From positions 3,857,128-3,921,127 of the forward strand of contig NZ_CM001974.1 in the NCBI RefSeq assembly GCF_000406105.1: DNA of 64,000 bases, in the 5' to 3' direction. Of this stretch, positions 38,618 to 48,971 are shown in pieces. This stretch comes from Dickeya chrysanthemi NCPPB 402. GTDB taxonomy: Bacteria; Pseudomonadota; Gammaproteobacteria; Enterobacterales; Enterobacteriaceae. Made by a program: the position numbers and the translations under genes. The notes beneath the pieces were generated by a model. That model ran no database searches, had not been told where the DNA came from, and saw only the letters and a program-made list of their open reading frames with translations. Numbering within the stretch: position 1 is the first letter of the stretch; each line of letters starts with the position of its first letter.

Positions 38618-39517
38618 TCATGCCCGGGGATGGTGCTGTTGATGCAGTTGTTTCAGCCGTTCCGTCGCAACATGGGTATAAATCTGCGTGGTGGACAGAT
38701 CGCTGTGGCCCAGTAACATCTGTACCACTCGCAGATCCGCACCGTGATTCAGCAGGTGGGTTGCAAAGGCATGACGCAAAACATGCGGAGAAAGTTTATT
38801 GCTGTCAATAGACGCCAGTGTCGCATAGTGCTTGATACGGTGCCAGAACGTCTGCCTCGTCATCTGCTGAGCCCGATTACTGGGAAACAGCACATCCAGC
38901 GTTTGGCCGTTCAGCAACCACGGACGGCTGAACTCCAGATACTGTTCCAGCCAGTACACCGCCTCTTCCCCCAGCGGCACCAACCGCTCTTTGTTGCCTT
39001 TTCCCACCACCCGCACCACGCCTTGCCGCAAGCTGACATCGCTGATAGTCAGCCCAACCAGTTCGGAGACGCGCAGACCGGTTGCATACAGCAGTTCCAG
39101 CATCGCTTTATCCCGCAATTCGATCGGCTGATCGGTAACCGGCGCCGCCAACAGCGCCTCCACCTGCGCTTCCGTGAGATCTTTCGGCAATCGCTGCGGC
39201 AGCTTGGGGGACGACAACGGCGCACTCGGATCCTCGGCGCGTCGTTTTTCACGGTACAGATATTGAAACAGGCGCCGCATGGCGCTCAACAAGCGAGCCG
39301 AGCTGGTGGCTTTGTAGCCGCCCTCCAGGCGCTCAGCCAAAAAACCTTGCAGGTCCAACGGCTGAGCCTGCAGCAGATCACTGTTATGGTGCGCCAGCCA
39401 CTCCGCCAGCGAACACAGGTCATTGCGATAGGACGACAATGTATTTTCCGCCAGGTTACGTTCCAGCCACAACGCATCCAGAAACTGCTCGATTAATACC
39501 TGATCCTGTTGCTGCAC
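38618..39517 (-). CDS. xerD: Site-specific tyrosine recombinase XerD
   Basis: 299 residues from GTG 39517, which follows GGGAGG and gives the E. coli length; ATG starts further upstream would add unrelated residues. Catalytic set visible: R in ATGLRVSEL, K in GKGNKERLV, HxxR in SPHVLRHAF, H in LLGHSDLS, Y in TTQIYTHV. Resolves chromosome dimers at dif with XerC and FtsK. Followed by dsbC. Confidence 0.96.
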   Translation of the reverse strand: MQQQDQVLIEQFLDALWLERNLAENTLSSYRNDLCSLAEWLAHHNSDLLQAQPLDLQGFLAERLEGGYKATSSARLLSAMRRLFQYLYREKRRAEDPSAPLSSPKLPQRLPKDLTEAQVEALLAAPVTDQPIELRDKAMLELLYATGLRVSELVGLTISDVSLRQGVVRVVGKGNKERLVPLGEEAVYWLEQYLEFSRPWLLNGQTLDVLFPSNRAQQMTRQTFWHRIKHYATLASIDSNKLSPHVLRHAFATHLLNHGADLRVVQMLLGHSDLSTTQIYTHVATERLKQLHQQHHPRA

Positions 39518-39776
39518 CACACCCTCCCGCCACATGGCCCCGGTCATTCCGCCATTATGCCTTACGGAGTATGTTCGGGGTACAATTCGGTAATCATTCT
39601 CAACTTCATCACATCCTGTGGCAAAACGAAGCACTAAAGGGATTATATTTTCTTATTCGAGCATATCCCGGAATACCTTTGCCACAAGGGCCGACGTCAG
39701 TTGCGGCACTGGTTTGAAAAGAACTTTTTTCTATGCATAGAATGCATGTCCGTGTGTTACAAAAAAGCAAAAAACT

Positions 39777-41102
39777 ATGCAAGCCTCCATCTCATCCACT
39801 ATTGATACTCAAGCACCAGACGCGCCGGTAAACTCGCGCAACAAAGTGGTGGTCGCCTCGCTGATCGGCACCGCCATCGAATTCTTCGATTTTTACATTT
39901 ATGCTACCGCTGCCGTGCTGATATTTCCGCACATCTTTTTCCCGCAGGGTGACGCCACCGCCGCTACGCTGCAATCGCTGGCCACGTTCGCCATTGCGTT
40001 TGTCGCTCGTCCGATCGGCTCAGCGTTGTTCGGCCACTTCGGCGATCGCGTCGGCCGCAAGGTGACGCTGGTCGCGTCGCTGCTGACCATGGGGATCTCC
40101 ACCGTATTGATCGGCCTCTTGCCGAGTTATGAAACCATCGGCGTCCTGGCGCCATTGCTGCTGGCGCTGGCCCGTTTCGGTCAGGGGCTGGGTCTCGGCG
40201 GTGAATGGGGCGGTGCGGCGCTGCTGGCGACGGAAAACGCCCCAGCCCACAAACGTGCTTTGTACGGCTCTTTCCCACAATTGGGTGCGCCGATCGGTTT
40301 CTTCTTTGCCAACGGCACCTTCCTGCTGCTCTCCTGGGTACTGACTAACGAGCAGTTCATGAGTTGGGGATGGCGCGTACCGTTCATCGCCTCGGCGGTG
40401 CTGGTGATTATCGGCCTGTACGTGCGCGTATCGCTGCATGAAACGCCGGTATTTGCCAAAGTCGCCAAAGAAGGGAAACAGGTGCGTATACCGTTGGGTA
40501 CCCTGCTGAGCAAACATGTGAAAGCCACGATTCTGGGCACGTTCATTATGCTGGCGACCTACACCCTGTTTTACATCATGACGGTCTACTCCATGACTTA
40601 CGGCACCACGCCCGCACCGGCAGGGCTGGGTATTCCACGCAACAACTTCCTGTGGATGCTGATGATGGCGGTGATCGGCTTTGGGTTGATGATCCCGGTT
40701 GCGGGCTATCTGGCTGATGCGGTCGGTCGTCGCAAGACCATGATCACGGTAACCTGCATCATGCTGGTGTTCGCCATGGCGTTCCCCTCGCTGCTGGGTT
40801 CAGGCGATCAGACGCTGATTATGGCGTTTCTGGTGTGTGGTCTTAGCCTGATGGGGTTGACTTTCGGCCCAATGGGCGCGTTGTTGCCGGAACTGTTTCC
40901 GACGGAAGTGCGTTATACCGGGGCGTCGTTCTCCTATAACGTTTCCTCGATTCTGGGAGCATCCGTAGCACCGTATATCGCCGCCTGGCTGACCAGCCAT
41001 TACGGGTTGTTCTACGTGGGCGTTTACCTCGCCGCCATGGCTTCACTGACGCTGATAGCGCTGCTGCTGACGAAGGAAACCCGTCACCAGTCTCTCGACT
41101 AA
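39777..41102 (+). CDS. yhjE: MFS transporter, metabolite:H+ symporter family (YhjE-like)
   Basis: 441 residues, about 12 membrane spans. MHS-family marks: GTAIEFFDFYIYATAA at residue ~31, GHFGDRVGRK in the loop between spans 2 and 3, LGGEWGGAALLATENAP near 140. It resembles E. coli YhjE almost throughout, but substrate of YhjE is not established. In E. coli xerD and fldB are neighbours without this gene, so it is an insertion or a relocated gene here. Codon and GC usage look like the host's. Confidence 0.85.
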   Translation: MQASISSTIDTQAPDAPVNSRNKVVVASLIGTAIEFFDFYIYATAAVLIFPHIFFPQGDATAATLQSLATFAIAFVARPIGSALFGHFGDRVGRKVTLVASLLTMGISTVLIGLLPSYETIGVLAPLLLALARFGQGLGLGGEWGGAALLATENAPAHKRALYGSFPQLGAPIGFFFANGTFLLLSWVLTNEQFMSWGWRVPFIASAVLVIIGLYVRVSLHETPVFAKVAKEGKQVRIPLGTLLSKHVKATILGTFIMLATYTLFYIMTVYSMTYGTTPAPAGLGIPRNNFLWMLMMAVIGFGLMIPVAGYLADAVGRRKTMITVTCIMLVFAMAFPSLLGSGDQTLIMAFLVCGLSLMGLTFGPMGALLPELFPTEVRYTGASFSYNVSSILGASVAPYIAAWLTSHYGLFYVGVYLAAMASLTLIALLLTKETRHQSLD

Positions 41103-41241
41103 CGCCGACAGGGGTGGAGGCGCCGCTTTCATCCCTGCTTTCACCCCGTCCTCCTCCCACCCTGTACGCTCCCATCATATTCCGTTAGGCTAAGCGCACG
41201 GCGATATCGCCTTTATTGATGCAATCACGATCAGACAACTT

Positions 41242-41760
41242 ATGAAAATAGGACTTTTTTACGGCACCAGCACCTGCTACACCGAAATGGCGGCGGAGAA
41301 AATCCGCGACATTCTGGGCGAGGAGTTGGTTGACCTGCATAACGTGAAAGACGTTGCGCCGCAGGAAATGGAAAACTACGAGATGCTGATTCTTGGCATC
41401 CCCACCTGGGACTTCGGTGAAATTCAGGAAGACTGGGAAGCCATCTGGGCACAATTGTCGGTGCTGAATCTGAAAGACAAAATCGTCGCGCTTTACGGCA
41501 TGGGCGACCAGTCAGGATACGGCGAATGGTTTCTGGATGCGCTCGGTATGCTGCATGACCAGCTCAAACCGCTTGGCGTACACTTTATCGGCTACTGGCC
41601 GACAACAGGCTACGACTTCACTAGCCCGAAACCACTCACGGAAGACGGTAAGCATTTTGTAGGTTTGGCGCTGGATGAGGTCAATCAGTACGACATGAGT
41701 GATGATCGTATCCAGCAATGGTGCGAACAAATCCTGCAGGAAATGGCAGAACGGCTCTGA
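41242..41760 (+). CDS. fldB: Flavodoxin FldB
   Basis: 172 residues, long-chain flavodoxin. FMN phosphate loop GTSTCYTE (residues 8-15), then IPTWDFGE and [13 protein letters not shown] around the isoalloxazine ring. Cytoplasmic electron carrier. Position between xerD and the convergent cptA-sdhE pair identifies it as fldB rather than fldA. Ribosome binding site is weak. Confidence 0.93.
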   Translation: MKIGLFYGTSTCYTEMAAEKIRDILGEELVDLHNVKDVAPQEMENYEMLILGIPTWDFGEIQEDWEAIWAQLSVLNLKDKIVALYGMGDQSGYGEWFLDALGMLHDQLKPLGVHFIGYWPTTGYDFTSPKPLTEDGKHFVGLALDEVNQYDMSDDRIQQWCEQILQEMAERL

Positions 41761-41816
41761 TGACCGATACGTACGAATTCGTATTGAACGGTCATGCCTG
41801 AACGCTAACTGTAGCG

Positions 41817-41867
41817 ATCAGGCGTGGTACAACACGCCTGATTCAGGTGAATGCGGTTCGCCGCATT
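41817..41867. terminator. Paired hairpins between convergent fldB and cptA
   Basis: A perfect 10-bp stem ATCAGGCGTG / CACGCCTGAT (41817-41842) and a 7-bp stem AATGCGG / CCGCATT with TTCG loop (41850-41867). Neither has a T run, so their role as terminators is probable only. Confidence 0.45.
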
Positions 41868-42298
41868 TAATGATGACGGGATGATTCCGTTCCCTGCAGC
41901 GGATGGTGCTGCAACAGTTGACGCAACAGCCGCCATTCTTCGCTGCCCATGCTGTCTGACGCCAGCCACAGGCGCTGTTGCCCTTTGCCATCCACCGCCC
42001 GCAACGACAGTAAGACGCCGTTACGTATGACCCACGGCCGCCGGATAATATGCCAGTCGCGCTGCTGCCAGTGAAGTTGGCTCTCGCCGCGCAGGGAAAT
42101 CTCTCCCTGACGTGACTTGATGGTGCGCTGGCTACGCACAAAATCAAATACCACCAGCGTCACCAGCCCCAGCCATAGCGGCGCATAACCGTCCGGCCAG
42201 GGTGCCAGCAGAATCATCAGCATCAAAAACCCGTGCGTCAGCAGTGAGAACAACTGCATACGCCAGGATACGCGTAAATCACATTGCCACTGGGCCAC
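41867..42298 (-). CDS. cptA: CptA/YgfX inner-membrane protein
   Basis: 143 residues starting with GTG at 42298 ([12 protein letters not shown], the family's start). Two close membrane helices (about 17-50) followed by [15 protein letters not shown] and a soluble domain. Described in E. coli as the partner of CptB/SdhE and as affecting cell-division proteins. Overlaps sdhE by 20 bp, so the two are co-translated. Confidence 0.92.
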   Translation of the reverse strand: MAQWQCDLRVSWRMQLFSLLTHGFLMLMILLAPWPDGYAPLWLGLVTLVVFDFVRSQRTIKSRQGEISLRGESQLHWQQRDWHIIRRPWVIRNGVLLSLRAVDGKGQQRLWLASDSMGSEEWRLLRQLLQHHPLQGTESSRHH

Positions 42299-42545
42299 GA
42301 TCTTTATTTCGCGTCTGGATGAGGGAAACCATACGTTTCAAACCCGAATCGACCGGCTCGCCATGGTTCATCAACCAATTGAACAAGTCGGGATCGTCGC
42401 ACTGCAGTAAACGAATAAACTGCTGCTTATCGTCATCGCTTAACGTGTCGTAATCATGCTCGAAAAACGGCATGATGGAGATATCCAGTTCGCGCATTCC
42501 ACGCCTGCACGCCCAGTGAATACGTGCCTTGTTATTGATGTCCAT
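42279..42545 (-). CDS. sdhE: Succinate dehydrogenase flavinylation factor SdhE
   Basis: 88 residues from ATG 42545 ([16 protein letters not shown]), chosen to match family length; ATGs 6 and more bases upstream are possible. RGxxE motif (RRGMRELD) needed for attaching FAD to SdhA. Small helical cytoplasmic protein (also called CptB/YgfY). Upstream gene of the sdhE-cptA pair, divergent from ygfZ as in E. coli. Confidence 0.95.
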   Translation of the reverse strand: MDINNKARIHWACRRGMRELDISIMPFFEHDYDTLSDDDKQQFIRLLQCDDPDLFNWLMNHGEPVDSGLKRMVSLIQTRNKDRGPVAM

Positions 42546-42855
42546 GTTCATGTCGCCCACTTCTCTGTATGGTTATCCGCACCGGTCGATGATGACCGCC
42601 GGTATCACGCTATTGTAACTGATGCCCTTCAACCAATAGTAACACTTTGACATATTTTCGCGTATTGCCGTGTGTACTATTTTACCGATGCAGAGCATAC
42701 CGCACGATTCGCGCCCTTTATCCATGCGCACTGTCATGCCATTGATTTCGCCAATGGCTACCGTATGACGGGACACAGCCTAAACTGCTTGCAAACCTTT
42801 GTCGCTCTTTTACCATTGGATAATTCGCTCACATTACGCATCGCAGGATTGTAAT

Positions 42856-43836
42856 ATGGCTCATCCGTTTACTGCACAACCGTTATTTTCTTCCGCTCAA
42901 CTCTCCGCCACCCTGATGTCGCTCGATGACTGGGCGCTTGTCACCCTCACCGGGCCGGATACCGTCAAGTACCTTCAGGGCCAACTCACCGCCGACGTGA
43001 ACGACTTACAAAGCAGTGAGCAGGTACTCTGCGCCCACTGCGACGCCAAAGGAAAAATGTGGAGCAGCATGCGCCTGTTCCATCATGGCGACGGGCTGGC
43101 TTACCTGGAGCGCCGCAGTATACGGGATACACAGGTAGCGGAGTTGAAAAAATACGCCGTCTTTTCCAAAACAACCATCGCCGCTGACGACGGCACCATA
43201 CTACTGGGCGCGGCCGGCCTCAACATCCGGGCCCAGTTGGCCCCGTTGTTCGACGCCCTGCCGGACGCCGGAAACACAGTCGTACATCAACCCGGTGCAA
43301 CGCTGCTGTATTTACCCTCCCCCGCCGAGCGCTTTTTGCTGGTGCTGGATGCGCAGCGCGCTGCAACGCTGATTGACGCACTGCAACCACAGGTTGCATT
43401 CAATGATAGTCGTCAATGGCTGGCGCTGGATATTGAAGCGGGCCAACCTATTATCGACAGCGCTAATAGCGCACAGTTCATTCCACAGGCAACCAATTTA
43501 CAAGCGCTGCAAGGCATTAGCTTCACCAAAGGGTGCTATGCCGGTCAGGAGATGGTCGCCCGCGCCAAATATCGCGGCGCCAATAAACGCGCATTGTACT
43601 GGCTGGCTGGCTCCTCGGCACAAATGCCCGCTGCCGGCGACGAACTGGAGTTGAAACTCGGTGATAACTGGCGCCGAACCGGCACTGTGCTGGCAGCCTG
43701 CCAGTTGCATGACGGCACACTGTGGGTTCAGGCGGTGCTGAATAACGATCTGGAAGCAGACAGCGTACTGCGGGTACGTGACGACGGCAGCAGCCAGCTA
43801 GCCATCCAACCGTTACCTTACGGGCTTGAAGCGTAA
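42856..43836 (+). CDS. ygfZ: Folate-binding iron-sulfur cluster protein YgfZ
   Basis: 326 residues from ATG 42856 (E. coli length 326). GcvT-like fold. The signature [14 protein letters not shown] near residue 226 holds the essential cysteine. Assists assembly or repair of Fe-S enzymes such as MiaB with tetrahydrofolate. Divergent from sdhE. Confidence 0.95.
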   Translation: MAHPFTAQPLFSSAQLSATLMSLDDWALVTLTGPDTVKYLQGQLTADVNDLQSSEQVLCAHCDAKGKMWSSMRLFHHGDGLAYLERRSIRDTQVAELKKYAVFSKTTIAADDGTILLGAAGLNIRAQLAPLFDALPDAGNTVVHQPGATLLYLPSPAERFLLVLDAQRAATLIDALQPQVAFNDSRQWLALDIEAGQPIIDSANSAQFIPQATNLQALQGISFTKGCYAGQEMVARAKYRGANKRALYWLAGSSAQMPAAGDELELKLGDNWRRTGTVLAACQLHDGTLWVQAVLNNDLEADSVLRVRDDGSSQLAIQPLPYGLEA

Positions 43837-43882
43837 ATCCTAAAAAACCGACGTTTCAATAATCACCGACGCGGCACCAACC

Positions 43883-43904
43883 TCAGGGAGCGACGGCTCC
43901 CTGA
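43883..43904 (+). terminator. Hairpin after ygfZ
   Basis: Perfect 9-bp stem TCAGGGAGC / GCTCCCTGA with GACG loop, no T tract. Probably a terminator or stabilising hairpin at the ygfZ 3' end. Confidence 0.45.
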
Positions 43905-43915
43905 TGGTAATCCTG

Positions 43916-43967
43916 CTCGCAGAACACTATCGGCTCGCAGAAGACTATGGCTAGCAGAACACTATGC
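43916..43967. repeat. 17-18 bp tandem repeat, three units, at the 3' end of yqfA
   Basis: Units CTCGCAGAACACTATCGG, CTCGCAGAAGACTATGG and CTAGCAGAACACTATGC. The last unit contains the yqfA stop codon (43962-43964), so copy number change could extend or move the C-terminus. Confidence 0.8.
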
Positions 43968-44612
43968 CACGTACAGGTAAATCGCCAGGAAATGGCATAC
44001 GCTGCCTCCCAGCACGAACCCGTGCCAGATGGCATGATTGAACGGAATACGCTTGCAGACGTAAAACACGACCCCCAGCGTATATAACGCCCCGCCTATC
44101 GCCAGCAGCGTCACACCGCCGACGGACAGCTTCATCGCTAATTGATACACCACAATCAGTGATAGCCACCCCATCACCAGATAGGTGACCAGCGACAACA
44201 CCTCAAACCGATGAGCAAATGCCAGCTTGAAGATAATCCCCAGCAGCGCCAGGCTCCAGATAGTGATCATCAGCCCGTGCGCCAGCGGCGAATTAAGCCC
44301 GACCAGCAAAAAAGGGGTGTATGTTCCGGCAATCAGCAGATAAATAGCGCAGTGATCAAATTTTTTCAGCCAGCGCTTTGCTCGCTGATAGGGAATGGCG
44401 TGATACAACATAGAAGCGAGGAATAATAAAATCAGGCTGCCGCCATACAAACTGTAGCTGGTAATGGCCAGCGATGTGGCGCCGTTATCCACTGCCTGCA
44501 CCAACAATAACACCAACCCGACAATCCCGAACACACAACCGATTCCATGGCTGATACTGTTGGCGATTTCTTCCGCCAGCGAGTAACCAGACTCCACCAC
44601 GTTTTTTTTCAT
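43962..44612 (-). CDS. yqfA: Hemolysin III-family membrane protein YqfA
   Basis: 216 residues from ATG 44612 (AGAGG upstream), preferred over a start 144 bp further upstream. Seven hydrophobic helices; family marks [20 protein letters not shown] and [20 protein letters not shown], and the C-terminal [19 protein letters not shown] with metal-binding histidines typical of PAQR/HlyIII proteins. Biochemical activity not established in enterobacteria. Confidence 0.93.
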   Translation of the reverse strand: MKKNVVESGYSLAEEIANSISHGIGCVFGIVGLVLLLVQAVDNGATSLAITSYSLYGGSLILLFLASMLYHAIPYQRAKRWLKKFDHCAIYLLIAGTYTPFLLVGLNSPLAHGLMITIWSLALLGIIFKLAFAHRFEVLSLVTYLVMGWLSLIVVYQLAMKLSVGGVTLLAIGGALYTLGVVFYVCKRIPFNHAIWHGFVLGGSVCHFLAIYLYVA

Positions 44613-44821
44613 GCCAACCTCTTGTCTCATACTTACCCAAACCTCTGCACTAGCGGCATACCTGCCATGCTGAGCAAGCTTTGAGCAGATTAACTGAGAA
44701 TAATTCCAGTGTACACCTGTACGCCAAAATAAAAATCCGTTACTTTCGAACGACATTCCAACGTGTTCATCTCCCGACGCATCCCCTACAATGGCGTCTC
44801 TTTATTACAGGAGGCTAACGG

Positions 44822-45430
44822 ATGTCGCTCGCTTTACCCGTACTGGATTTCGGCCCCATGACCGATGTCGTCCAGTTTCTGATGGAAATCGACAAACTCA
44901 AGAGTGTTCAGCGCCGTTCCAAGGTGATTGGCACCGATCGCCAGGAAGATTCTGCGGAGCACAGCTGGCATTTTGCGGTTGCCGTGATGAGCCTGGCGCC
45001 TTATGCCGATGACAACATCGACATTACCCGCGTCCTGAAAATGGCGTTGATCCACGACATCGTGGAGATCGACGCCGGCGACGTGCTGGTATATGACCTC
45101 AAAGCCCGCGAAGCCATTCAGGAGCAGGAACAAGCCGCCGCCGCACGTATTTTTGGCCTGCTGCCGCCGCCACAACATGACCAGTTTCTGGCGCTATGGC
45201 ACGAGTATGAAACCGGAGAAACCGCCGAAGCGCGCTTTGCCTTGATGATCGACCGGGTGATGCCGGTGCTGATGAACCTGCATAACGGCGGTCAAAGCTG
45301 GGTGGAGAACGGGATCAGGCTGGAGCAGGTGCTGAGTCGCAACGATTTTATCCGCGATATCAATCCGGCGCTGTGGGGTTACCTGAAACAACATCTGGAA
45401 GACGCACAGGCGAAGGGCTGGCTGAAGTAA
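44822..45430 (+). CDS. HD-domain hydrolase (HDDC2/YfbR-like)
   Basis: 202 residues; ATG follows AGGAGG. HD-superfamily metal ligands: H in EDSAEHSWHFAV (about residue 40), the HD pair in MALIHDIVEID (about 78-79), and a distal D in ALMIDRVMPV. This family includes 5'-deoxynucleotidases acting on dNMPs. Substrate cannot be inferred from context. Convergent with gcvP. Confidence 0.85.
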   Translation: MSLALPVLDFGPMTDVVQFLMEIDKLKSVQRRSKVIGTDRQEDSAEHSWHFAVAVMSLAPYADDNIDITRVLKMALIHDIVEIDAGDVLVYDLKAREAIQEQEQAAAARIFGLLPPPQHDQFLALWHEYETGETAEARFALMIDRVMPVLMNLHNGGQSWVENGIRLEQVLSRNDFIRDINPALWGYLKQHLEDAQAKGWLK

Positions 45431-45458
45431 TCTGCCGCCGGCACCAGGAACCAGCGCA

Positions 45459-45486
45459 AAGAAAAACGGGAGGCTCACGCCTCCCG
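45459..45486 (-). terminator. Intrinsic terminator of the gcv operon
   Basis: Minus strand stem CGGGAGGC / GCCTCCCG with GTGA loop followed by TTTTTCTTT, just past the gcvP stop. Confidence 0.9.
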
Positions 45487-45509
45487 GTCATTTACAACAA
45501 GAGTTGCGT

Positions 45510-48383
45510 TTACTGATACTCGCTCATCGGCACACAGGAGCAGAACAGGTTACGGTCGCCGTAGACATCATCCAGACGTTTCACTGCCGGCCAGTACTTG
45601 TGAGCCTGCCCGGCCGGGAATACCGCCAGCTCGCGGCTGTACGGGTGCGACCAGTCGGCCGCCAGCTCAGTCTGGGTATGCGGCGCGTTCACCAGCGGGT
45701 TATCCTCATGCGGCCATTCGCCCGCCGCCACGCGGTCGATCTCGGCGCGGATCGCCAGCATCGCGTCGATGAAGCGGTCCAGCTCCACTTTACTTTCCGA
45801 TTCGGTCGGTTCGATCATCAGCGTGCCTGCGACCGGGAACGACATGGTCGGCGCATGGAAACCGTAGTCGATCAGACGTTTGGCGATATCCATCTCGCTG
45901 ATGCCGGTGCTGTCTTTCAGCGGACGAATATCCAGAATGCACTCGTGCGCTACGCGTCCATCGCGGCCGGTGTACAACACCGGATAGGCATCTTTCAGGC
46001 GGGTTGCGACGTAGTTGGCATTCAGGATAGCCACCTGACTGGCCTGTTTCAGCCCTTGCGCCCCCATCATGCGGATATACATCCAACTGATCGGCAGAAT
46101 GGAAGCACTGCCGAACGGCGCGGCGGAAACCGCCCCCTGACGCGTCAACACGCCGTCCATTGCCACCACCTGATGGCCCGGCACGAACGGCGCCAGATGC
46201 GCTTTCACGCCGATAGGCCCCATGCCCGGGCCGCCACCGCCGTGAGGAATGCAGAAGGTCTTATGCAGGTTAAGGTGCGACACGTCCGCACCGATGTAAC
46301 CCGGCGAGGTAATTCCCACCTGCGCGTTCATGTTGGCGCCATCCAGATACACCTGGCCGCCGTACTGGTGAACAATCTGGCACACTTCGCGGATGGTTTC
46401 TTCATACACGCCGTGGGTGGATGGATAAGTCACCATGATGCAGGAGAGTTTATCGCCCGCCTGCTGCGCTTTTTCCCGCAGATCGTGCAGGTCGATGTTC
46501 CCCTGCTTGTCGCAGGCCACCACCACCACCTGCATCCCCGCCATCTGAGCGGAAGCCGGGTTGGTGCCGTGGGCGGAGCTCGGGATCAGGCACAGGTTAC
46601 GTTCGCCTTCGTTACGGCTTTCGTGATAACGGCGGATCGCCAGCAAACCGGCATATTCCCCCTGCGCACCGGAATTCGGCTGCATACACACGGCGTCGTA
46701 GCCGGTCAGTTGCACCAGCCAGTCGGATAACTGCGTAATCAGTTGGCGGTAACCCAGCGCCTGTTCCGGCGGGCAGAACGGGTGCAGCTCGGCAAATTCC
46801 GGCCAGGTGATCGGCAGCATTTCCGCCACCGCGTTAAGTTTCATGGTGCAGGAACCGAGCGGGATCATCGCCTGATTCAGCGCCAGATCCTTGCTTTCAA
46901 GACGGTGCAGATAACGCATCATCTCGGTTTCGCTGTGGTATTGATTGAACACCGGGTGAGTCAGGATATCGTCGCTACGCAACAACGCCTCAGGAATCGA
47001 CGCCGACTGCCGGCTAACCGCCGCATCCAGCGTATCGATATCCAGCCCATGACTGTCGCCCAGCAACACGGCAAACAGCGCCAGCACATCATAGCGGCTG
47101 GTGGTTTCATCCAGCGCGATGCCGACCGCGCCATCGAGATCGGCACGCAGGTTGATACCCGCGCTCAGTGCGCGGTTTAACACCGCCGCCTTATCGGCGA
47201 CCTCGACGGTCAACGTATCGAACCAGTGCTGATGACGCAGCGTCAGGCCACACGCCGTCAGACCGGCGGCCAGAATATCGGCCAAACGGTGGATGCGCCC
47301 GGCAATGCGTTTCAACCCCTGCGGCCCGTGATATACCGCGTACATACCGGCAATGTTGGCCAGCAGCACCTGCGAGGTACAGATATTGGAATTGGCTTTT
47401 TCACGGCGGATATGTTGTTCGCGGGTCTGCATCGCCATGCGCAGCGCCGTGTTGCCGGCCGCATCGCGGGAAACACCGATAATACGGCCCGGCATCGCGC
47501 GTTTGTATTCATCGCGGCAGGCAAAGAACGCCGCGTGCGGACCGCCGTACCCCATAGGTACGCCGAAACGCTGAGCGGAACCCAACACCATGTCGGCCCC
47601 CTGTTTGCCGGGTGCCGCCAGCAGTACCAGCGCCATGATGTCCGACACCACGCTGATGATCACCTTCCGGTTTTTCAGCTCGGCCATCAGCGCACGATAG
47701 TCGTGCAACTCACCGGTGGTGCCGACCTGTTGCAGCAACACGCCGAACACGTCGTCATATTTCACCACATCGGCGGCGTTGCCGGTGACAATCTCGAAAC
47801 CGAAGGTCAGCGCGCGGGTGCGCACCACATCCAGCGTCTGCGGATGAACATCATCGGCAACAAAGAAACGGTTGGCCTGCTTGAGCTTACTGACGCGTTT
47901 TGCCATCGCCATCGCTTCTGCGGCGGCGGTCGCCTCATCCAGCAGCGAAGCGGAAGCCAGCTCCAGCCCGGTCAAATCCTGCGTCACTTGCTGGAAATTC
48001 AGCAATGCTTCCAGACGCCCCTGCGACACCTCCGGCTGGTACGGCGTATACGCGGTATACCAGCCCGGATTCTCCAGCACGTTGCGCAAAATCACCGGCG
48101 GCGTCAGCACCGCGTGATACCCCATGCCGATATAACTTTTATAGCGCTGATTGCGACCGGCGATGGCCTTCAATTCAGCCAATGCCTGAGACTCGGTGGC
48201 GGCATCACCCACCGCCGGCGGTTGGGGCAGTTGGATATCGGCGGGTACAATCTGACGGGTAAGTGCGTCCAGCGAATCTGCGCCAATGGCAGCCAGCATC
48301 TGCTGTTGCTGAGTAGCTGACGGGCCGATATGGCGCTCCGTGAACGCACTGCCGTGTTCGAGTTGACTGAGAGTCTGGGTCAT
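45510..48383 (-). CDS. gcvP: Glycine dehydrogenase (decarboxylating), P protein
   Basis: 957 residues from ATG 48383 ([14 protein letters not shown]), equal to E. coli; the longer frame to 48464 is not family-like. N- and C-terminal halves are the two fused PLP-fold halves. PLP lysine in [20 protein letters not shown] (about residue 705). Decarboxylates glycine and passes aminomethyl to GcvH. Separated from gcvH by about 150 bp containing a terminator-like hairpin. Confidence 0.97.
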   Translation of the reverse strand: MTQTLSQLEHGSAFTERHIGPSATQQQQMLAAIGADSLDALTRQIVPADIQLPQPPAVGDAATESQALAELKAIAGRNQRYKSYIGMGYHAVLTPPVILRNVLENPGWYTAYTPYQPEVSQGRLEALLNFQQVTQDLTGLELASASLLDEATAAAEAMAMAKRVSKLKQANRFFVADDVHPQTLDVVRTRALTFGFEIVTGNAADVVKYDDVFGVLLQQVGTTGELHDYRALMAELKNRKVIISVVSDIMALVLLAAPGKQGADMVLGSAQRFGVPMGYGGPHAAFFACRDEYKRAMPGRIIGVSRDAAGNTALRMAMQTREQHIRREKANSNICTSQVLLANIAGMYAVYHGPQGLKRIAGRIHRLADILAAGLTACGLTLRHQHWFDTLTVEVADKAAVLNRALSAGINLRADLDGAVGIALDETTSRYDVLALFAVLLGDSHGLDIDTLDAAVSRQSASIPEALLRSDDILTHPVFNQYHSETEMMRYLHRLESKDLALNQAMIPLGSCTMKLNAVAEMLPITWPEFAELHPFCPPEQALGYRQLITQLSDWLVQLTGYDAVCMQPNSGAQGEYAGLLAIRRYHESRNEGERNLCLIPSSAHGTNPASAQMAGMQVVVVACDKQGNIDLHDLREKAQQAGDKLSCIMVTYPSTHGVYEETIREVCQIVHQYGGQVYLDGANMNAQVGITSPGYIGADVSHLNLHKTFCIPHGGGGPGMGPIGVKAHLAPFVPGHQVVAMDGVLTRQGAVSAAPFGSASILPISWMYIRMMGAQGLKQASQVAILNANYVATRLKDAYPVLYTGRDGRVAHECILDIRPLKDSTGISEMDIAKRLIDYGFHAPTMSFPVAGTLMIEPTESESKVELDRFIDAMLAIRAEIDRVAAGEWPHEDNPLVNAPHTQTELAADWSHPYSRELAVFPAGQAHKYWPAVKRLDDVYGDRNLFCSCVPMSEYQ

Positions 48384-48497
48384 GTGGGGGAATTTCCTGC
48401 ATTGAGCACAGTGACGTGCAGCACAATTAAATAATTCAGAAGCAGTTAACGCATTCAAAAACAAGCAAACAATTCACAAAACAAGCGGATCATAAAA

Positions 48498-48527
48498 ACG
48501 CCCCGTCGCAGGGAGCAGACGGGGCGT
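48498..48527 (-). terminator. Terminator-like hairpin between gcvH and gcvP
   Basis: Minus strand stem ACGCCCCGTC / GACGGGGCGT (10 bp), ten-base loop, then TTTTTATG. It lies inside the operon, 6 bp after the gcvH stop, and could reduce gcvP transcription relative to gcvTH. Confidence 0.8.
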
Positions 48528-48532
48528 CAGGC

Positions 48533-48940
48533 TTATTCTTCTTCGTCGCCGTCTTCTTCTTCCAACAATGCCTGATAACCCTCGGCATCAAGCAATTCGT
48601 TCAGTTCAGCTTCGTCAGAGGCTTTGATACGGAACAGCCAGCCTTCGGCGTAAGGCGCGCTGTTTACCAGCTCCGGCGCACCTTCCAGCTCTTCGTTGAT
48701 TTCCACGATTTCACCGCTGATCGGCGCGTAGATATCAGACGCGGCTTTGACGGACTCCGCCACGGCGCAATCGTCGCCGGCGTTCACCGTACTGCCGACT
48801 TCCGGCAGATCGACAAACACCATATCGCCCAGTAACTCCTGCGCATGCTCGGTAATACCTACGCTATAAACGCCATTGCCTTCCGCCATCACCCACTCAT
48901 GGGACGAGGTATATTTCAGTTCTGCCGGAACATTGCTCAT
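48533..48940 (-). CDS. gcvH: Glycine cleavage H protein
   Basis: 135 residues from ATG 48940 ([10 protein letters not shown]); GTG six bases upstream is an alternative. Lipoyl-lysine in [15 protein letters not shown] near residue 65. Shuttles the aminomethyl intermediate between P, T and L proteins. The C-terminus has an acidic extension (EEEDGDEEE) about six residues longer than in E. coli. Confidence 0.97.
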   Translation of the reverse strand: MSNVPAELKYTSSHEWVMAEGNGVYSVGITEHAQELLGDMVFVDLPEVGSTVNAGDDCAVAESVKAASDIYAPISGEIVEINEELEGAPELVNSAPYAEGWLFRIKASDEAELNELLDAEGYQALLEEEDGDEEE

Positions 48941-48971
48941 TGCCACCTTCTCCTTCCATTAACGCCCAAAA

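Noticed and set aside
45504..46730. 408-codon plus-strand open frame opposite gcvP
   Set aside because: Mirror frame of gcvP with His/Arg/Gln-rich composition and no family motif.
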